Shown here: in pieces, positions 26,511 to 35,125 of the stretch
How positions within the stretch are numbered: position 1 is the stretch's first letter
How the letters are laid out: each line of letters starts with the position of its first letter
NCBI GenBank assembly: GCA_036651815.1
Contig: JAVVXB010000009.1
Location: 31,658 to 95,657 of the forward strand
Reading direction: 5' to 3'
Source: JAVVXB01 sp036651815
Lineage (GTDB): Bacteria > Bacillota > Clostridia > Christensenellales > CAG-138
DNA: 64,000 nucleotides
The notes under the pieces: generated by a model
The model's database searches: none
What the model saw: the letters and a program-made list of their open reading frames with translations, nothing else
What the model was told of the DNA's origin: nothing
Made by a program: the position numbers and the translations under genes

Positions 26511-27449
26511 ATGCCGCTTGTTACCATTATTTGCCCTTGCTATAACGAGGCCCCTATGTTGCGTCTGTTTTATGATGCGATGCAGGAACGTGTGGTAAAA
26601 AAGCTACCGCAGGCGACATTCGAATTGTTGTTTATCAATGATGGTTCCAAGGACGATACGCTGTCCATCATCAAGGAATTGGCCAAAGTAGACAAGCAAG
26701 TCAAGTACATTTCCTTTTCCCGCAACTTTGGTAAGGAAGCCGCCATGTATGCCGGGCTTAAAAAAGCATTGGGCGATTATGTTGCCATTATGGACTGTGA
26801 TTTGCAGGATCCTCCGGAACTGATCGCAACCATGTTGTCCATGCTGGAGAACAACCAGTGTGATTGCGTTGCAACACGCCGTGTGACAAGAGCCGGCGAA
26901 CCAAAAATCCGCAGTGCGTTTGCCAGGGCGTTTTACCGTCTGATCAACCGAATTTCGGATACTGAGTTTGTTGACGGCGCCCGTGATTATCGGTTGATGC
27001 GGCGGCAAATGGTGGATGCCGTGCTGCAGCTGCCAGAATATCATCGATTTAGCAAGGGTCTGTTCATGTGGGTAGGCTTCGATACCCAGTGGCTCGAATT
27101 TGAAAATGTCGCCCGGGCGGCTGGCGAGACAAAATGGTCGTTTTGGAAGCTGTTTCAGTATGCCATTGAGGGCATTGTTTCGTTTTCCACCGTTCCACTG
27201 CGCATTGCAACCTTCGTGGGCTGCTTGGTTTCGGTACTGGCGCTGTTTTACATGATCATCCGCGTTGTCATCGCCATGTTCGTTGGCAATCCCGTTGCAG
27301 GTTATCCTTCGTTGCTGGCGTTCATGCTGTGCCTTGGCGGCTTTATTCTGTTGGCATTGGGCATCATTGGAGAATATGTAGCCAGAACCTATATTCAGGT
27401 CAAGCAGCGGCCGATTTATATTGAACGGGAAAACAATCTTGACTACTGA
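26511..27449 (+). CDS. Membrane-anchored family 2 glycosyltransferase (GtrB/DPM1-like)
   Basis: Transfers a sugar from a nucleotide donor, probably to polyprenyl phosphate, at the inner membrane face. The 312 residues hold a GT-A domain with INDGSKDDT (residues 44-52), the metal-binding DCDLQDPPE (about 94-102) and the family motif GARDYRLM (about 160-167), then two C-terminal membrane helices. This is the layout of bactoprenol glucosyltransferase GtrB and YkcC-like proteins. Which sugar and glycan are involved is unknown, and no flippase or second transferase is adjacent. Confidence 0.87.
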   Translation: MPLVTIICPCYNEAPMLRLFYDAMQERVVKKLPQATFELLFINDGSKDDTLSIIKELAKVDKQVKYISFSRNFGKEAAMYAGLKKALGDYVAIMDCDLQDPPELIATMLSMLENNQCDCVATRRVTRAGEPKIRSAFARAFYRLINRISDTEFVDGARDYRLMRRQMVDAVLQLPEYHRFSKGLFMWVGFDTQWLEFENVARAAGETKWSFWKLFQYAIEGIVSFSTVPLRIATFVGCLVSVLALFYMIIRVVIAMFVGNPVAGYPSLLAFMLCLGGFILLALGIIGEYVARTYIQVKQRPIYIERENNLDY

Positions 27450-27460
27450 ATCGCTAACCT

Positions 27461-27490
27461 AAAATCCCGGCTCAACAGCCGGGATTTTTG
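27461..27490 (+). terminator. Terminator after the glycosyltransferase gene
   Basis: Perfect 12-base arms AAAATCCCGGCT and AGCCGGGATTTT around CAAC, ending in TTTTTG. Confidence 0.85.
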
Positions 27491-27583
27491 AATGCCATGT
27501 TTTTTCTTTAGATTTGTTGTTTCCCCTCGTTGGAAAACACACTCGCTTTCCAGACAGGGGCTTCTTTCTGTGGAAGACGCCGG

Positions 27584-28250
27584 TCAGCACCAGAAAAAAT
27601 GCGGTTTTCGTGACATCCAATATGGCCTAAGGATAACATATCCGATTCCAAACGTCAGAACTGCAAGCAATGCCCCGCCGATAAAACTCACCTCGAGACA
27701 GAACAGGCGCTCGCTGTCTTCGTACATCAGCCGTGAGGACATGTGGATGGCCTCGTTGACGGTGATATTGGATTTTCAGCCGTGAGATCGGGCGCCATTG
27801 CATATCGTTAAGGCACAATGATTCCCCAAACAACAAAAAGGCAGCGTCCAGCAAAGAATCTTCAGCGTCATCAGCACACGCAGTCCAAGTGCGCAATCAA
27901 AGATACGAAACCATTCAAACAGGTTGGTGATTGCCGGATGCCCTTGCAACACAAACAGATTGTATCCCAATTCTACCGCGCCGCCAAGAATAAACATCGC
28001 AATTGCGAAAATCAGCAAAATATCGCCAATAAAACGGTAATGACAAGAATCAAATCCGCGCACTCTGGGTTGTTGGGCAGATATGCCGGCAGATGAGGTG
28101 TCCTGATAATGTCATTGTCCAGCTGATAAGTTGTCATGGTTCTTTCAGCCGCTGTTCCACACAACAGCCCCACAATGAGTGACATCAATAATGCCTGCCA
28201 ATAATGTCCAGTCAGTACTTTACTGCCTCAGCACGCAATGATTTTGAATG
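27584..28250 (-). pseudogene. Frameshifted DUF975-family membrane protein gene
   Basis: Read leftward, pieces in different frames fit the DUF975 family in order. SLRAEAVK and LTGHYWQALLMSLIVGLL give the N-terminus and first span. AMFILGGAVELGYNLFVLQG and ALGLRVLMTLKILCW are the central spans. NITVNEAIHMSSRLMYEDSE and RLFCLEVSFIGGALLAVLTF, with GIGYVILRPYW, form the family's best-conserved tail. At least three frame changes (near 28210, 28020 and 27790) break it. DUF975 proteins have no established function. Confidence 0.7.
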
Positions 28251-28280
28251 GCTTGTCCGGTTAACCCTCCCCCGAAAAAG

Positions 28281-29171
28281 CTATTTTATTGTCACCCAAT
28301 ATTTTTCAATCATCCGAATGGGACGATACGCAAGCTTGGAATAACGCAGCCCTTCCTCGCCGGAATCATCCTCGCGATTGATAAATTTTGTGTTTGGTTC
28401 AGCAGCAAACGCGGCAAACTGAGATACGATCGCCTGATAGGCCCCCGCATAATCCACCCGGGCCTTCTCCACATGTACATACAGCGTATCTGCGACGATC
28501 TCCCCCACCGCCAGCGCAACAATAATCCCTCCGGCCTCGATATAGCCGGCTTTTTGTCCCAGCGTCAGCGCATCGGCCAGCAACTCCTTGCTGCGGATCA
28601 TCTCCTCGGCTTCGATGTTTTTATCCACCGGAACATGCTGTGCGTAATCATTCAAAAACGCTTGAGCCAGCGGCAGTGTTTCCGCCGTGACCGGCACAAA
28701 GCGGCTGTCTTCATTATCCTTCAAAAAGCGGTTGAGGTGATTGCGTTGCGTGTGGTAGCGTTTCCCCGGGAAATTGATAAGATCTTCCATCTGATAGAGA
28801 TAATCGGCCCAGTCACGGCGGCTGGAAATCTCACAGTCATTCCCATAGCGGGCGCGCAGCACCGTCAAGCTCTCCTCTGGAACGGCGGAAAATATGAGCC
28901 GCCGGCCGCTTTCCGCAGCGTCTTGTTCGATGGTGGACAACGCGTCAGCCAGATTTCCGAAGCCAACTGGGTAAATATAATACGAGCCTTCGCCAGGGTA
29001 TTCTGCCCGCATGACAAGCATGTCTGAAACAATGGCGAATACAGAGCGAAAATAAGCGCGCCACTCGAAGATGGCGCCGATGGTATAGTCACATGTTCGA
29101 TAAGGTTGTCCCAAAATATACGGGCAGAGCTGATGGATGTTATCCAGTGTAATCGGTGAAAACGATATCAT
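28281..29171 (-). CDS. DUF2156 (phosphatidylglycerol lysyltransferase C-domain-like) protein
   Basis: A soluble protein of 296 residues with two GNAT-like halves, as in DUF2156. The conserved block DYLYQMEDLINFPGKRYHTQ begins near residue 121 and the C-terminus carries FINREDDSGEEGLRYSKLAY, both typical. The related domain in MprF transfers an aminoacyl group to lipids, but stand-alone DUF2156 proteins lack the flippase part and their substrate is uncertain. SD GAGGAG precedes ATG 29171. Confidence 0.8.
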   Translation of the reverse strand: MISFSPITLDNIHQLCPYILGQPYRTCDYTIGAIFEWRAYFRSVFAIVSDMLVMRAEYPGEGSYYIYPVGFGNLADALSTIEQDAAESGRRLIFSAVPEESLTVLRARYGNDCEISSRRDWADYLYQMEDLINFPGKRYHTQRNHLNRFLKDNEDSRFVPVTAETLPLAQAFLNDYAQHVPVDKNIEAEEMIRSKELLADALTLGQKAGYIEAGGIIVALAVGEIVADTLYVHVEKARVDYAGAYQAIVSQFAAFAAEPNTKFINREDDSGEEGLRYSKLAYRPIRMIEKYWVTIK

Positions 29172-29246
29172 AAACTCCTCTATTCATACCATGAGTTAAT
29201 TGCGCAGGCACAGTATATCACGTTTTTTCGCGCCTCGCAATGTCGG

Positions 29247-30266
29247 TCAGCGAGGTAAGCAGACACGGTATGCCGTTGGCAACGCCATTCGTTCCTCAAG
29301 CATTATCCAGCCCTCCGGCCAATGGGATAAGTCCGTCTCAACCTCTGCTGCGCAAACGCGCATGTGCCACTCAATATGCGTAAAAATATGCTTGCGCGCA
29401 TAGATCAGCAGATCGCCTGTGGGACGAACGCCCCATATGGAAAGCTGACCGGCAATTGCCTCGTCGCTGAGGATGCCGTCAACCTCCGGCAGCTGCCATA
29501 ACCCCGCCAGCAGCCCGGTTTCAGCACGTTTGCTGCCAATATATTGGCCCTGTGCAGAAAGGGCAAATACGGTCTTTTCCACCATACGTCGCGCTTTTTT
29601 ACTGCTTTTGACTGGCAACTGCCCCACCGTGCCCATCAAGTACGCGCCGCAGCATGCCTGCACAGGACACGTCTCGCAGTGAGGTGCCCCGTTTGGTACG
29701 CAAATCATCGCTCCCAGTTCCATGAGTGCAGAATTGAATGTGCCTGCATCGTCCGGCAATATCGGAAGCAGCGCACTACGTACGGCCTGCTTTGTTTTCG
29801 GGTTTGCAATGTCCCGAGAATCGTTCAACAGCCGTGCCATAACGCGCAAGACATTGCCATCCACGGCAGGCACGCGCACCCCGCCCGCAATGGAAGCAAC
29901 CGCGCCGGCTGTATATTCGCCAATACCCGGCAAAGTCATCAATTCTTCATAACGCAACGGAAGTTGACCATCAAAACGCATCATCACGTCGCTCGCGGCT
30001 CGTTTCAAATTTCGCGCGCGACTATAATAGCCTAATCCTTCCCAGAGTTTCTGCAGACGCTCATCATCCACGCGTGAAAGCGCCGCAACATTGGGAAGTT
30101 CCTCCAAAAATCGTATATAATAAGGAATGACCGTGCTAACGCGGGTCTGCTGCAGCATGATTTCGCTGATCCAGACGGCATATCCCTGCTTGTTTCTACG
30201 CCAAGGCAGGTCGCGCGCTTGCGCCCGGTACCAATGGATCAATGGTTCGACAAACTCTGAATTCAT
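29247..30266 (-). CDS. mutY: A/G-specific adenine DNA glycosylase
   Basis: Removes adenine mispaired with 8-oxoguanine. About 339 residues. The catalytic Glu is in SEIMLQQTRV (about 29-38), the helix-hairpin-helix in LPGIGEYTAGAV with the Asp of VPAVDGNVLR, then the 4Fe-4S motif with Cys spacing 6-2-5 (CVPNGAPHCETCPVQACCG). A NUDIX-like 8-oxoG recognition domain follows. ATG 30266 lies 6 bases after an extended -10 (TGT TATACT) and lacks an SD, so the mRNA may be leaderless; a longer frame to 30329 crosses the divergent promoter. Confidence 0.93.
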   Translation of the reverse strand: MNSEFVEPLIHWYRAQARDLPWRRNKQGYAVWISEIMLQQTRVSTVIPYYIRFLEELPNVAALSRVDDERLQKLWEGLGYYSRARNLKRAASDVMMRFDGQLPLRYEELMTLPGIGEYTAGAVASIAGGVRVPAVDGNVLRVMARLLNDSRDIANPKTKQAVRSALLPILPDDAGTFNSALMELGAMICVPNGAPHCETCPVQACCGAYLMGTVGQLPVKSSKKARRMVEKTVFALSAQGQYIGSKRAETGLLAGLWQLPEVDGILSDEAIAGQLSIWGVRPTGDLLIYARKHIFTHIEWHMRVCAAEVETDLSHWPEGWIMLEERMALPTAYRVCLPR

Positions 30267-30267
30267 A

Positions 30268-30296
30268 TGTACAGTATAACACATTACTGGTATAAT
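30268..30296 (+). promoter_or_regulatory. Overlapping divergent promoters of mutY and the UPF0340 gene
   Basis: Rightward: TGTACA at 30268-30273, a 17-base spacer and TATAAT at 30291-30296. Leftward: TATACT at 30278-30273 with an extended TG, 6 bases before the mutY ATG. The two promoters overlap, so they may compete. Confidence 0.5.
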
Positions 30297-30328
30297 ACAG
30301 TCTCGGAGAATAGAAAGGATCAAGTACA

Positions 30329-30898
30329 ATGGATTTTCAGGAGATTACAAACAGCGCGCGCCGCGCAGCGGAAATATTGGTCGAATCCGGGCATCCGAAA
30401 ATCGGCGAAATTTTCGTCGTTGGCTGCTCCACCAGTGAAGTGATGGGCAAGCGAATCGGTTCCGCCAGCAACGAAGACGCCGCCGCCGCCATTATGGACG
30501 GCATTCTACCCATTATCATGGAAGCAGGGTTGCATCTTGCCGTGCAGGGGTGCGAACATATCAACCGTGCCCTATGCGTGCCTCGCGTCTGCATGGAACG
30601 TTACGATTTGCAGGAAGTCTGGGTACGGCCATGGCTGCATGCGGGCGGCGCCTTCGCAACAGAAGCGTACAAGCGCATTATGGATGCCGTTATGGTGGAG
30701 GATCTTCGTGGTCGCGCGTCCTTGGGCATTGATATCGGCGGTACGCTCATTGGCATGCATTTGCATCCCGTCGTCGTGCCCGTTCATACGGATCTACGCA
30801 ACATTGGCAGCGCCACGGTGGTGCTTGCCCGTTGTAGGCCCAAATATGTCGGCGGCCCTCGCGCACAGTATGACAGCTTGGACGGCAATCATCGGTGA
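30329..30898 (+). CDS. UPF0340 (YwlG-like, TIGR01440) family protein
   Basis: A conserved protein of 189 residues with unknown function. The family pattern is clear: an N-terminal GEIFVVGCSTSEVMGKRIGS (about 26-45), the central LAVQGCEHINRALCVPR (about 70-86) and the C-terminal DIGGTLIGMHLHPV (about 137-150), with conserved Cys and His suggestive of a metal or nucleotide site. It starts with ATG 30329 after GAAAGGA. It is a single gene closed by the hairpin at 30995-31030. Confidence 0.85.
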   Translation: MDFQEITNSARRAAEILVESGHPKIGEIFVVGCSTSEVMGKRIGSASNEDAAAAIMDGILPIIMEAGLHLAVQGCEHINRALCVPRVCMERYDLQEVWVRPWLHAGGAFATEAYKRIMDAVMVEDLRGRASLGIDIGGTLIGMHLHPVVVPVHTDLRNIGSATVVLARCRPKYVGGPRAQYDSLDGNHR

Positions 30899-30921
30899 CA
30901 CAATCACAGGTAGCAGATTGG

Positions 30922-30947
30922 GGCGGCTCTCGCGCGCAGTAGGACAG
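30922..30947 (+). repeat. Degenerate copy of the UPF0340 gene 3' end
   Basis: Matches 30851-30876 inside the gene at 23 of 26 bases (GGCGGC-CTCGCGC-CAGTA-GACAG core). The frame is kept (GGSRAQ, stop, DSVN against GGPRAQYDSLD). Confidence 0.6.
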
Positions 30948-30994
30948 TGTGAACATCCCCCATTGATCATGCCTTGATTGGCTTATGCTATCCG

Positions 30995-31030
30995 CAGCGA
31001 ACGTCAATACCTGACGTTCGCTGTTTTATT
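30995..31030 (+). terminator. Terminator of the UPF0340 gene
   Basis: Perfect 12-base arms CAGCGAACGTCA and TGACGTTCGCTG around ATACC, followed by TTTTATTT. Confidence 0.88.
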
Positions 31031-31344
31031 TAGGCTCTTAACATCACTGTTCATGACGGTGTCAACGCAGGTTATGACGCTATACAGTTTTGTGGGCAAT
31101 ACAAACCCTTCTCCTACTGAAGTGAAACGTACATTGGTGGTCTCTTGCCGGTTTGCATGTTTTAAACAATTTTTAACGCCCAACCTTTGGCACCCCCGCC
31201 AAAACAGCGTCCTTACTGCCCGGAGGCTGGGCGATAGCAATCAAACAACAATGCCCTCATATTGATTCGCCAAGCAATTGCGTCAACCAGCAATTCCCGC
31301 AACAATGCATCAAAGGACTCGACAAGGGTTTTGCCCCTGCGAAT
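31031..31344. other. Intergenic stretch with nothing recognised
   Basis: About 310 bases between convergent genes. Frames on both strands are short and give no recognisable protein. The right end runs into the repeat copies of the sortase gene 3' end. Confidence 0.4.
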
Positions 31345-31406
31345 CCTTTTTGTCTGCTTATGCTGCAGGCTGCGAACCTTTTTTGTTTGCTTATGCTGCG
31401 GGCGAA
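31345..31406. repeat. Tandem copies of the sortase gene 3' end
   Basis: Two adjacent units of 32 and 30 bases (31345-31376 and 31377-31406) share CCTTTTT, TTTGCTTATGCTGC and GCGAA. The right-hand unit contains the sortase stop codon; the left one repeats stop and tail outside the gene. A fragment of a third unit (TGCGAAT) lies at 31338-31344. Confidence 0.65.
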
Positions 31407-31990
31407 GCGACTACCACACACCGCTCCGGCGCGGGTCCAACGAAAAGGAAGGGATAACACGTAACCAGTGTCAACAACGTTTCCTCCGTCTCGTCATAGA
31501 TATGGGGATCGTCTGGATCTGTGATATAGATGCTACGCACCGTATAGGTTACGACGCTCTCGGCCGTCTCCACCGTTAAGGCGTCCCCCTCGGTCAGATT
31601 AGCCAACTCCCGCAGACCCGAATCCCTATGACCAAACAGCACAGCATTGCCCGACGTGTTCAGTTTCGCCGTATCCTCCGCCTGCCCCACGCCTTTTTCC
31701 AGTACCTCTGCACAAGTGCCGTAAAAAACGGGCGTCGCGGTGCGTTCGTCCCCCCGAAACACTAAAATTCCAACCGCTTGATCTTCGGAAAGATCCGGCG
31801 CCCGTTCCGAGGAGCCACCCGCCGCACCGCTGTTGCCGCGGCTTTGCGTCAGTTGTGAACGAGTGCGCGCCGCCCCGTCCTCCAGCGTTTTATCAACGGC
31901 AATTAGCTGATAGGCCCCCGTACCCAGCACCACTAGGGACGCGCCCATTGTAAACGACAGCAATGCGCCAAGCGGATGGATTCGTCTCAC
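31391..31990 (-). CDS. Class D-like sortase
   Basis: Membrane-anchored transpeptidase that attaches surface proteins to the cell wall. The 199 residues have an N-terminal membrane anchor (about 7-30), a Gly/Ser-rich linker and the sortase barrel with His121 in LFGHRDS, Cys178 in TLVTCYPF and Arg190 in PAPER, the class D-type pattern. The GTG start at 31990 overlaps the adhesin stop (GTGA), so translation is coupled and the adhesin is its likely substrate. Its 3' end is repeated just outside the gene. Confidence 0.88.
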   Translation of the reverse strand: MRRIHPLGALLSFTMGASLVVLGTGAYQLIAVDKTLEDGAARTRSQLTQSRGNSGAAGGSSERAPDLSEDQAVGILVFRGDERTATPVFYGTCAEVLEKGVGQAEDTAKLNTSGNAVLFGHRDSGLRELANLTEGDALTVETAESVVTYTVRSIYITDPDDPHIYDETEETLLTLVTCYPFLFVGPAPERCVVVASPAA

Positions 31991-33843
31991 GGCGTGGGCT
32001 TCCCAATCAGCTTCTTGCGGAAGACCAGTAGCAGCGTGCCGGTCAGCGTTACCGCGCCAAGGCCGATCAGCAGCAGCAAGCCATAGTTCCCGGCAGTGTC
32101 AATGCGTTGGCGGTTACGGAAGGTAACAACCTCCGTCTCGCCTTCCTCCAGCTGAACTTCCACAATTTGGCACGCAGGATTGATGATATAGCCGTCAGGC
32201 GCTTCCAGTTCCTTTACATAGTAAGTGCCCGGTAGCAGCAGCTCGGAAAACTGTGGATTATCCTTGCTCGTTTCAAACACAGCCAGTTGGTTTTCACAGT
32301 TTCCATCCGAATACAGGCCTACCTTGCAGCCATCCAGCAGTTGCTCTGTGGTGTAATCCGCCTTGGCCACGCCGATTTTGCCGCGCACCACCTGCTTGTT
32401 TACCATAGTCACCGTCACCGTCTCATGTGGATTGATGGTTACGGTCTCCTCATTATCTACGGCCATGTGGTAACCAATGGGCGTTGCCGTTTCCACAATG
32501 ACATAGGAGCCTGGCTCGATGCTGCCCTGCAGAATAATCCCGTTTTCATCAGTTATCAGCCCCGTGTACAGCCGATTGGCATCCTTCTTTTCTGTTTTAT
32601 AGATATCGAAGGTTGCGCCTTGTACAGGAACGTTCTCTTCATCAACCTTGAGAATGCTGATCTGACCATAATGGGTATTCTTAAATCGAATCACGTCCAG
32701 CGGTTCTTCATCCACATAGAAATCATAAATTTTGACATCCGGAATATAGCCGATCGGCGCTGTCTTCTCCTTAAGATACCAGGTACCCTTTGTCAGTCCT
32801 GTAAACTCCACGTATCCATTCACATCCGTGGTCTTTTCATAAACGGTTGGATCTGTAAATTGCGAATTGTTGGCAAGCTGGAACACGGCGCCTTCAATCC
32901 CTTCAAGCGTAGTAGAATCGTACTTCTGTATTTTCATATTAAAACCATCTGGGATTTCACAGGTGAACGGAGCACTCGCATACAGCTTCGTCTTTCCCTC
33001 AAACGCGCCCACTAGACTCTGGGAAGCCAAACGCCCACCCTGTGGATTATAGAAATACGCGCCAAATTGCACCAATTGCATGCCTTGTACATAGAATGTA
33101 TAATCTGCATCCGTAGGCAATCCGCTGACACGCACGGTGGTCATGCCTGCGCTGTCCGTGCTGCTTTCCACCGTTGCGTTCAGTGTGGCCAGATCTTTTG
33201 TGAACCCATGCTCAAGTGCAACAAGCGTTCCATCAGCTTGCAGCGACTTTGTAGAATAGCGATATACAGCGCTGCAAGTTCCGTTGTTGTTGTAGACAGT
33301 GTCCGCTGTAAGTGAAATGCTGCCAACCGGCACGGCGTACTCGATCATGGGCGGCAGTGCCCGATACCAGTTGTATAGGGCCGCCACCGTGCCTTCCAGA
33401 TTTGTGAATGTCTTGCCGTTGGCCGCATTCCAGATGGCCAGTTGCGCAGCGGTGATCGCTTGTCTGCTCGTAAGTGTCGCAATACCGCAGCGTGAGCGTA
33501 CGGCGTCAATCGACACGAACGGATATGCATTGTGTACAATAGCGCGGATGATCTGCGCTTTGTCCGGCGTAAAGTAATCCGCATCCTCCAGATTGACCCG
33601 TTCATACCAGCCGCCATCCACAATATACGTATCCGAGTCCATACAATAGGCCAGCGATTCCTTCTGCGCATCCGTCAGCCGAAACAACGTCGTTTGCATG
33701 TTGCCGACGGCATATCCGTTCTCCCCGAGTCCAACATACCGGTGATCATAACCACCCTCCGCCAATGCCGGAACGCACAATGCCAGCAGCATCAACGTTC
33801 CCAGAACACTGGCAATCCATTTTGTCCATTTCCTCGTTTTCAA
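31987..33843 (-). CDS. Surface adhesin: thioester domain plus SpaA/Cna-B repeats
   Basis: A secreted, wall-anchored protein of about 618 residues. Signal peptide (2-28), then a thioester domain with Cys67 in YCMDSD and Gln134 in AAQLAIW, the pair that forms the reactive bond used for covalent host binding. Three SpaA/Cna-B domains follow (from about 300), each with an E-box (YLKEKTAPIGY, YVIVETATPIGY, YYVKELEAPDGY). A C-terminal span and basic tail (FRKKLIGK) complete the anchor. No LPxTG is present; RIDTAGNYG is in its place. The start is TTG 33843, six bases after AGGAGGG; a longer frame upstream lacks a signal peptide at its N-terminus. Confidence 0.85.
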   Translation of the reverse strand: MKTRKWTKWIASVLGTLMLLALCVPALAEGGYDHRYVGLGENGYAVGNMQTTLFRLTDAQKESLAYCMDSDTYIVDGGWYERVNLEDADYFTPDKAQIIRAIVHNAYPFVSIDAVRSRCGIATLTSRQAITAAQLAIWNAANGKTFTNLEGTVAALYNWYRALPPMIEYAVPVGSISLTADTVYNNNGTCSAVYRYSTKSLQADGTLVALEHGFTKDLATLNATVESSTDSAGMTTVRVSGLPTDADYTFYVQGMQLVQFGAYFYNPQGGRLASQSLVGAFEGKTKLYASAPFTCEIPDGFNMKIQKYDSTTLEGIEGAVFQLANNSQFTDPTVYEKTTDVNGYVEFTGLTKGTWYLKEKTAPIGYIPDVKIYDFYVDEEPLDVIRFKNTHYGQISILKVDEENVPVQGATFDIYKTEKKDANRLYTGLITDENGIILQGSIEPGSYVIVETATPIGYHMAVDNEETVTINPHETVTVTMVNKQVVRGKIGVAKADYTTEQLLDGCKVGLYSDGNCENQLAVFETSKDNPQFSELLLPGTYYVKELEAPDGYIINPACQIVEVQLEEGETEVVTFRNRQRIDTAGNYGLLLLIGLGAVTLTGTLLLVFRKKLIGKPTP

Positions 33844-34199
33844 TTGTAACCCTCCTGCTCGTACGAATTGCCGCCGCTTCGATTTTTTCTCTGTTCGGTG
33901 ACAATCCATCCTATGCATCAAGCAGCAGGAACAGTCGTGCCTTGTTGCCCGTTTATTATGCATACATTTGTAAATATAAGTTGTAGGGAACACACATTAC
34001 AAAAATTGCCATTATTTCCATGCATGAACTGTGTTTTAATTAGATTTCTGCGCTTTTTTATGATTGATTGAAAAAAATACTGCAGATTATCATTGCTATT
34101 CTTGCTTTTTTCCTCTAAGATTGTTAACATAAAGTAATTCTAACGTGGGATCATATAACTGTCCCAACAAAACAATTGGAAACGAGGGATGACAACAGC
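33844..34199. other. Divergent intergenic region, adhesin/opp
   Basis: About 355 A+T-rich bases that must hold the adhesin and opp promoters. I could not pick a convincing -35/-10 pair. A small inverted repeat TGGGA/TCCCA lies at 34146-34166. Confidence 0.35.
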
Positions 34200-35111
34200 A
34201 TGTGGAAATATGCTCTCAAGCGTATATTGCTCGCCGTCGCCACGGTGTTTATCATCATCACCATTACGTTCTTTGCCATGAACGCTATTCCTGGCGGCCC
34301 CTTCCAGAAGGAAAAAGCGCCCGACCCAGCCGTACAAAAGGTGCTGGAAGCGCGTTTTCACTTGGATAAACCCGTAGGAGAACAATTTTGGATCTACCTC
34401 GGCGATATGCTGCACGGTGATTTTGGAATCTCGCTCAAGAGCGGCCGCGAAATCTCCAGCATCATCAGTGAGTCCTTTGTTGTCTCCGCAAAGCTCGGCG
34501 GGCTCGCAATCCTGTGCGCAGTTTTTTTCGGACTCATCTTGGGTTCCATCGCCGCACTGACACGCAACAAATGGCCTGATCGAACGATTATCTTCTTTAC
34601 TACGTTGTTTGTATCCGTTCCATCCTTTGTGTTAGCAACGCTGCTATTATTGATTTTTTGTCTCAATTTGGGTTGGTTCCATGTTTGGAGCGCCACCAGC
34701 AACTCCTATTTTCTCCCGGTTATTTCCCTTGCGCTGTACCCGATGGCGTACATTACGCGCTTGACCAAGTCCAGTATGCTGGACGTTCTCGGGCAGGATT
34801 ACATCCGCACCGCACGCAGCAAGGGACTTAAGGAAAGCGTGGTCATTTTTAAGCACGCGCTGCGCAATGCGCTCATCCCAGTCATTACCTACGTTGGCCC
34901 CATGACCGCCTACATTCTGACCGGTTCCCTCGTGGTGGAAACGGTGTTCACCATCGGTGGACTTGGCAGCAAGTTTGTTTCCGGTATTACCAACCGCGAC
35001 TACCCCATGATCATGGCGACAACCATTTTTCTCGCCACGCTCATGGTTATTATGACGTTAATTTCGGATTTGATCTACAAGGTTGTCGATCCGCAAATTA
35101 GCTTTGATTGA
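34200..35111 (+). CDS. oppB: Oligopeptide ABC transporter permease OppB
   Basis: First membrane subunit of the peptide importer, about 303 residues and six spans. The cytoplasmic loop that contacts the ATPase (YIRTARSKGLKESVVIFKHA, about 201-220) is the classical EAA-type motif. ATG 34200 (MWKYALKRI) follows GAGGGATG; a TTG-initiated frame 24 bases upstream is less likely. It heads the oppBCDF block, with oppC 14 bases downstream. Confidence 0.93.
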   Translation: MWKYALKRILLAVATVFIIITITFFAMNAIPGGPFQKEKAPDPAVQKVLEARFHLDKPVGEQFWIYLGDMLHGDFGISLKSGREISSIISESFVVSAKLGGLAILCAVFFGLILGSIAALTRNKWPDRTIIFFTTLFVSVPSFVLATLLLLIFCLNLGWFHVWSATSNSYFLPVISLALYPMAYITRLTKSSMLDVLGQDYIRTARSKGLKESVVIFKHALRNALIPVITYVGPMTAYILTGSLVVETVFTIGGLGSKFVSGITNRDYPMIMATTIFLATLMVIMTLISDLIYKVVDPQISFD

Positions 35112-35125
35112 TGGAGGTGTCATAA

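Noticed and set aside
1753..31272. A shared 12-base word (ATTGATTCGCCA) at 1753 and 31261
   Set aside because: Matches of this length are expected by chance in a 64-kb window.
34140..34200. TGGGA/TCCCA inverted repeat before oppB as an operator
   Set aside because: Only five bases per arm in an A+T-rich stretch; too weak to call.
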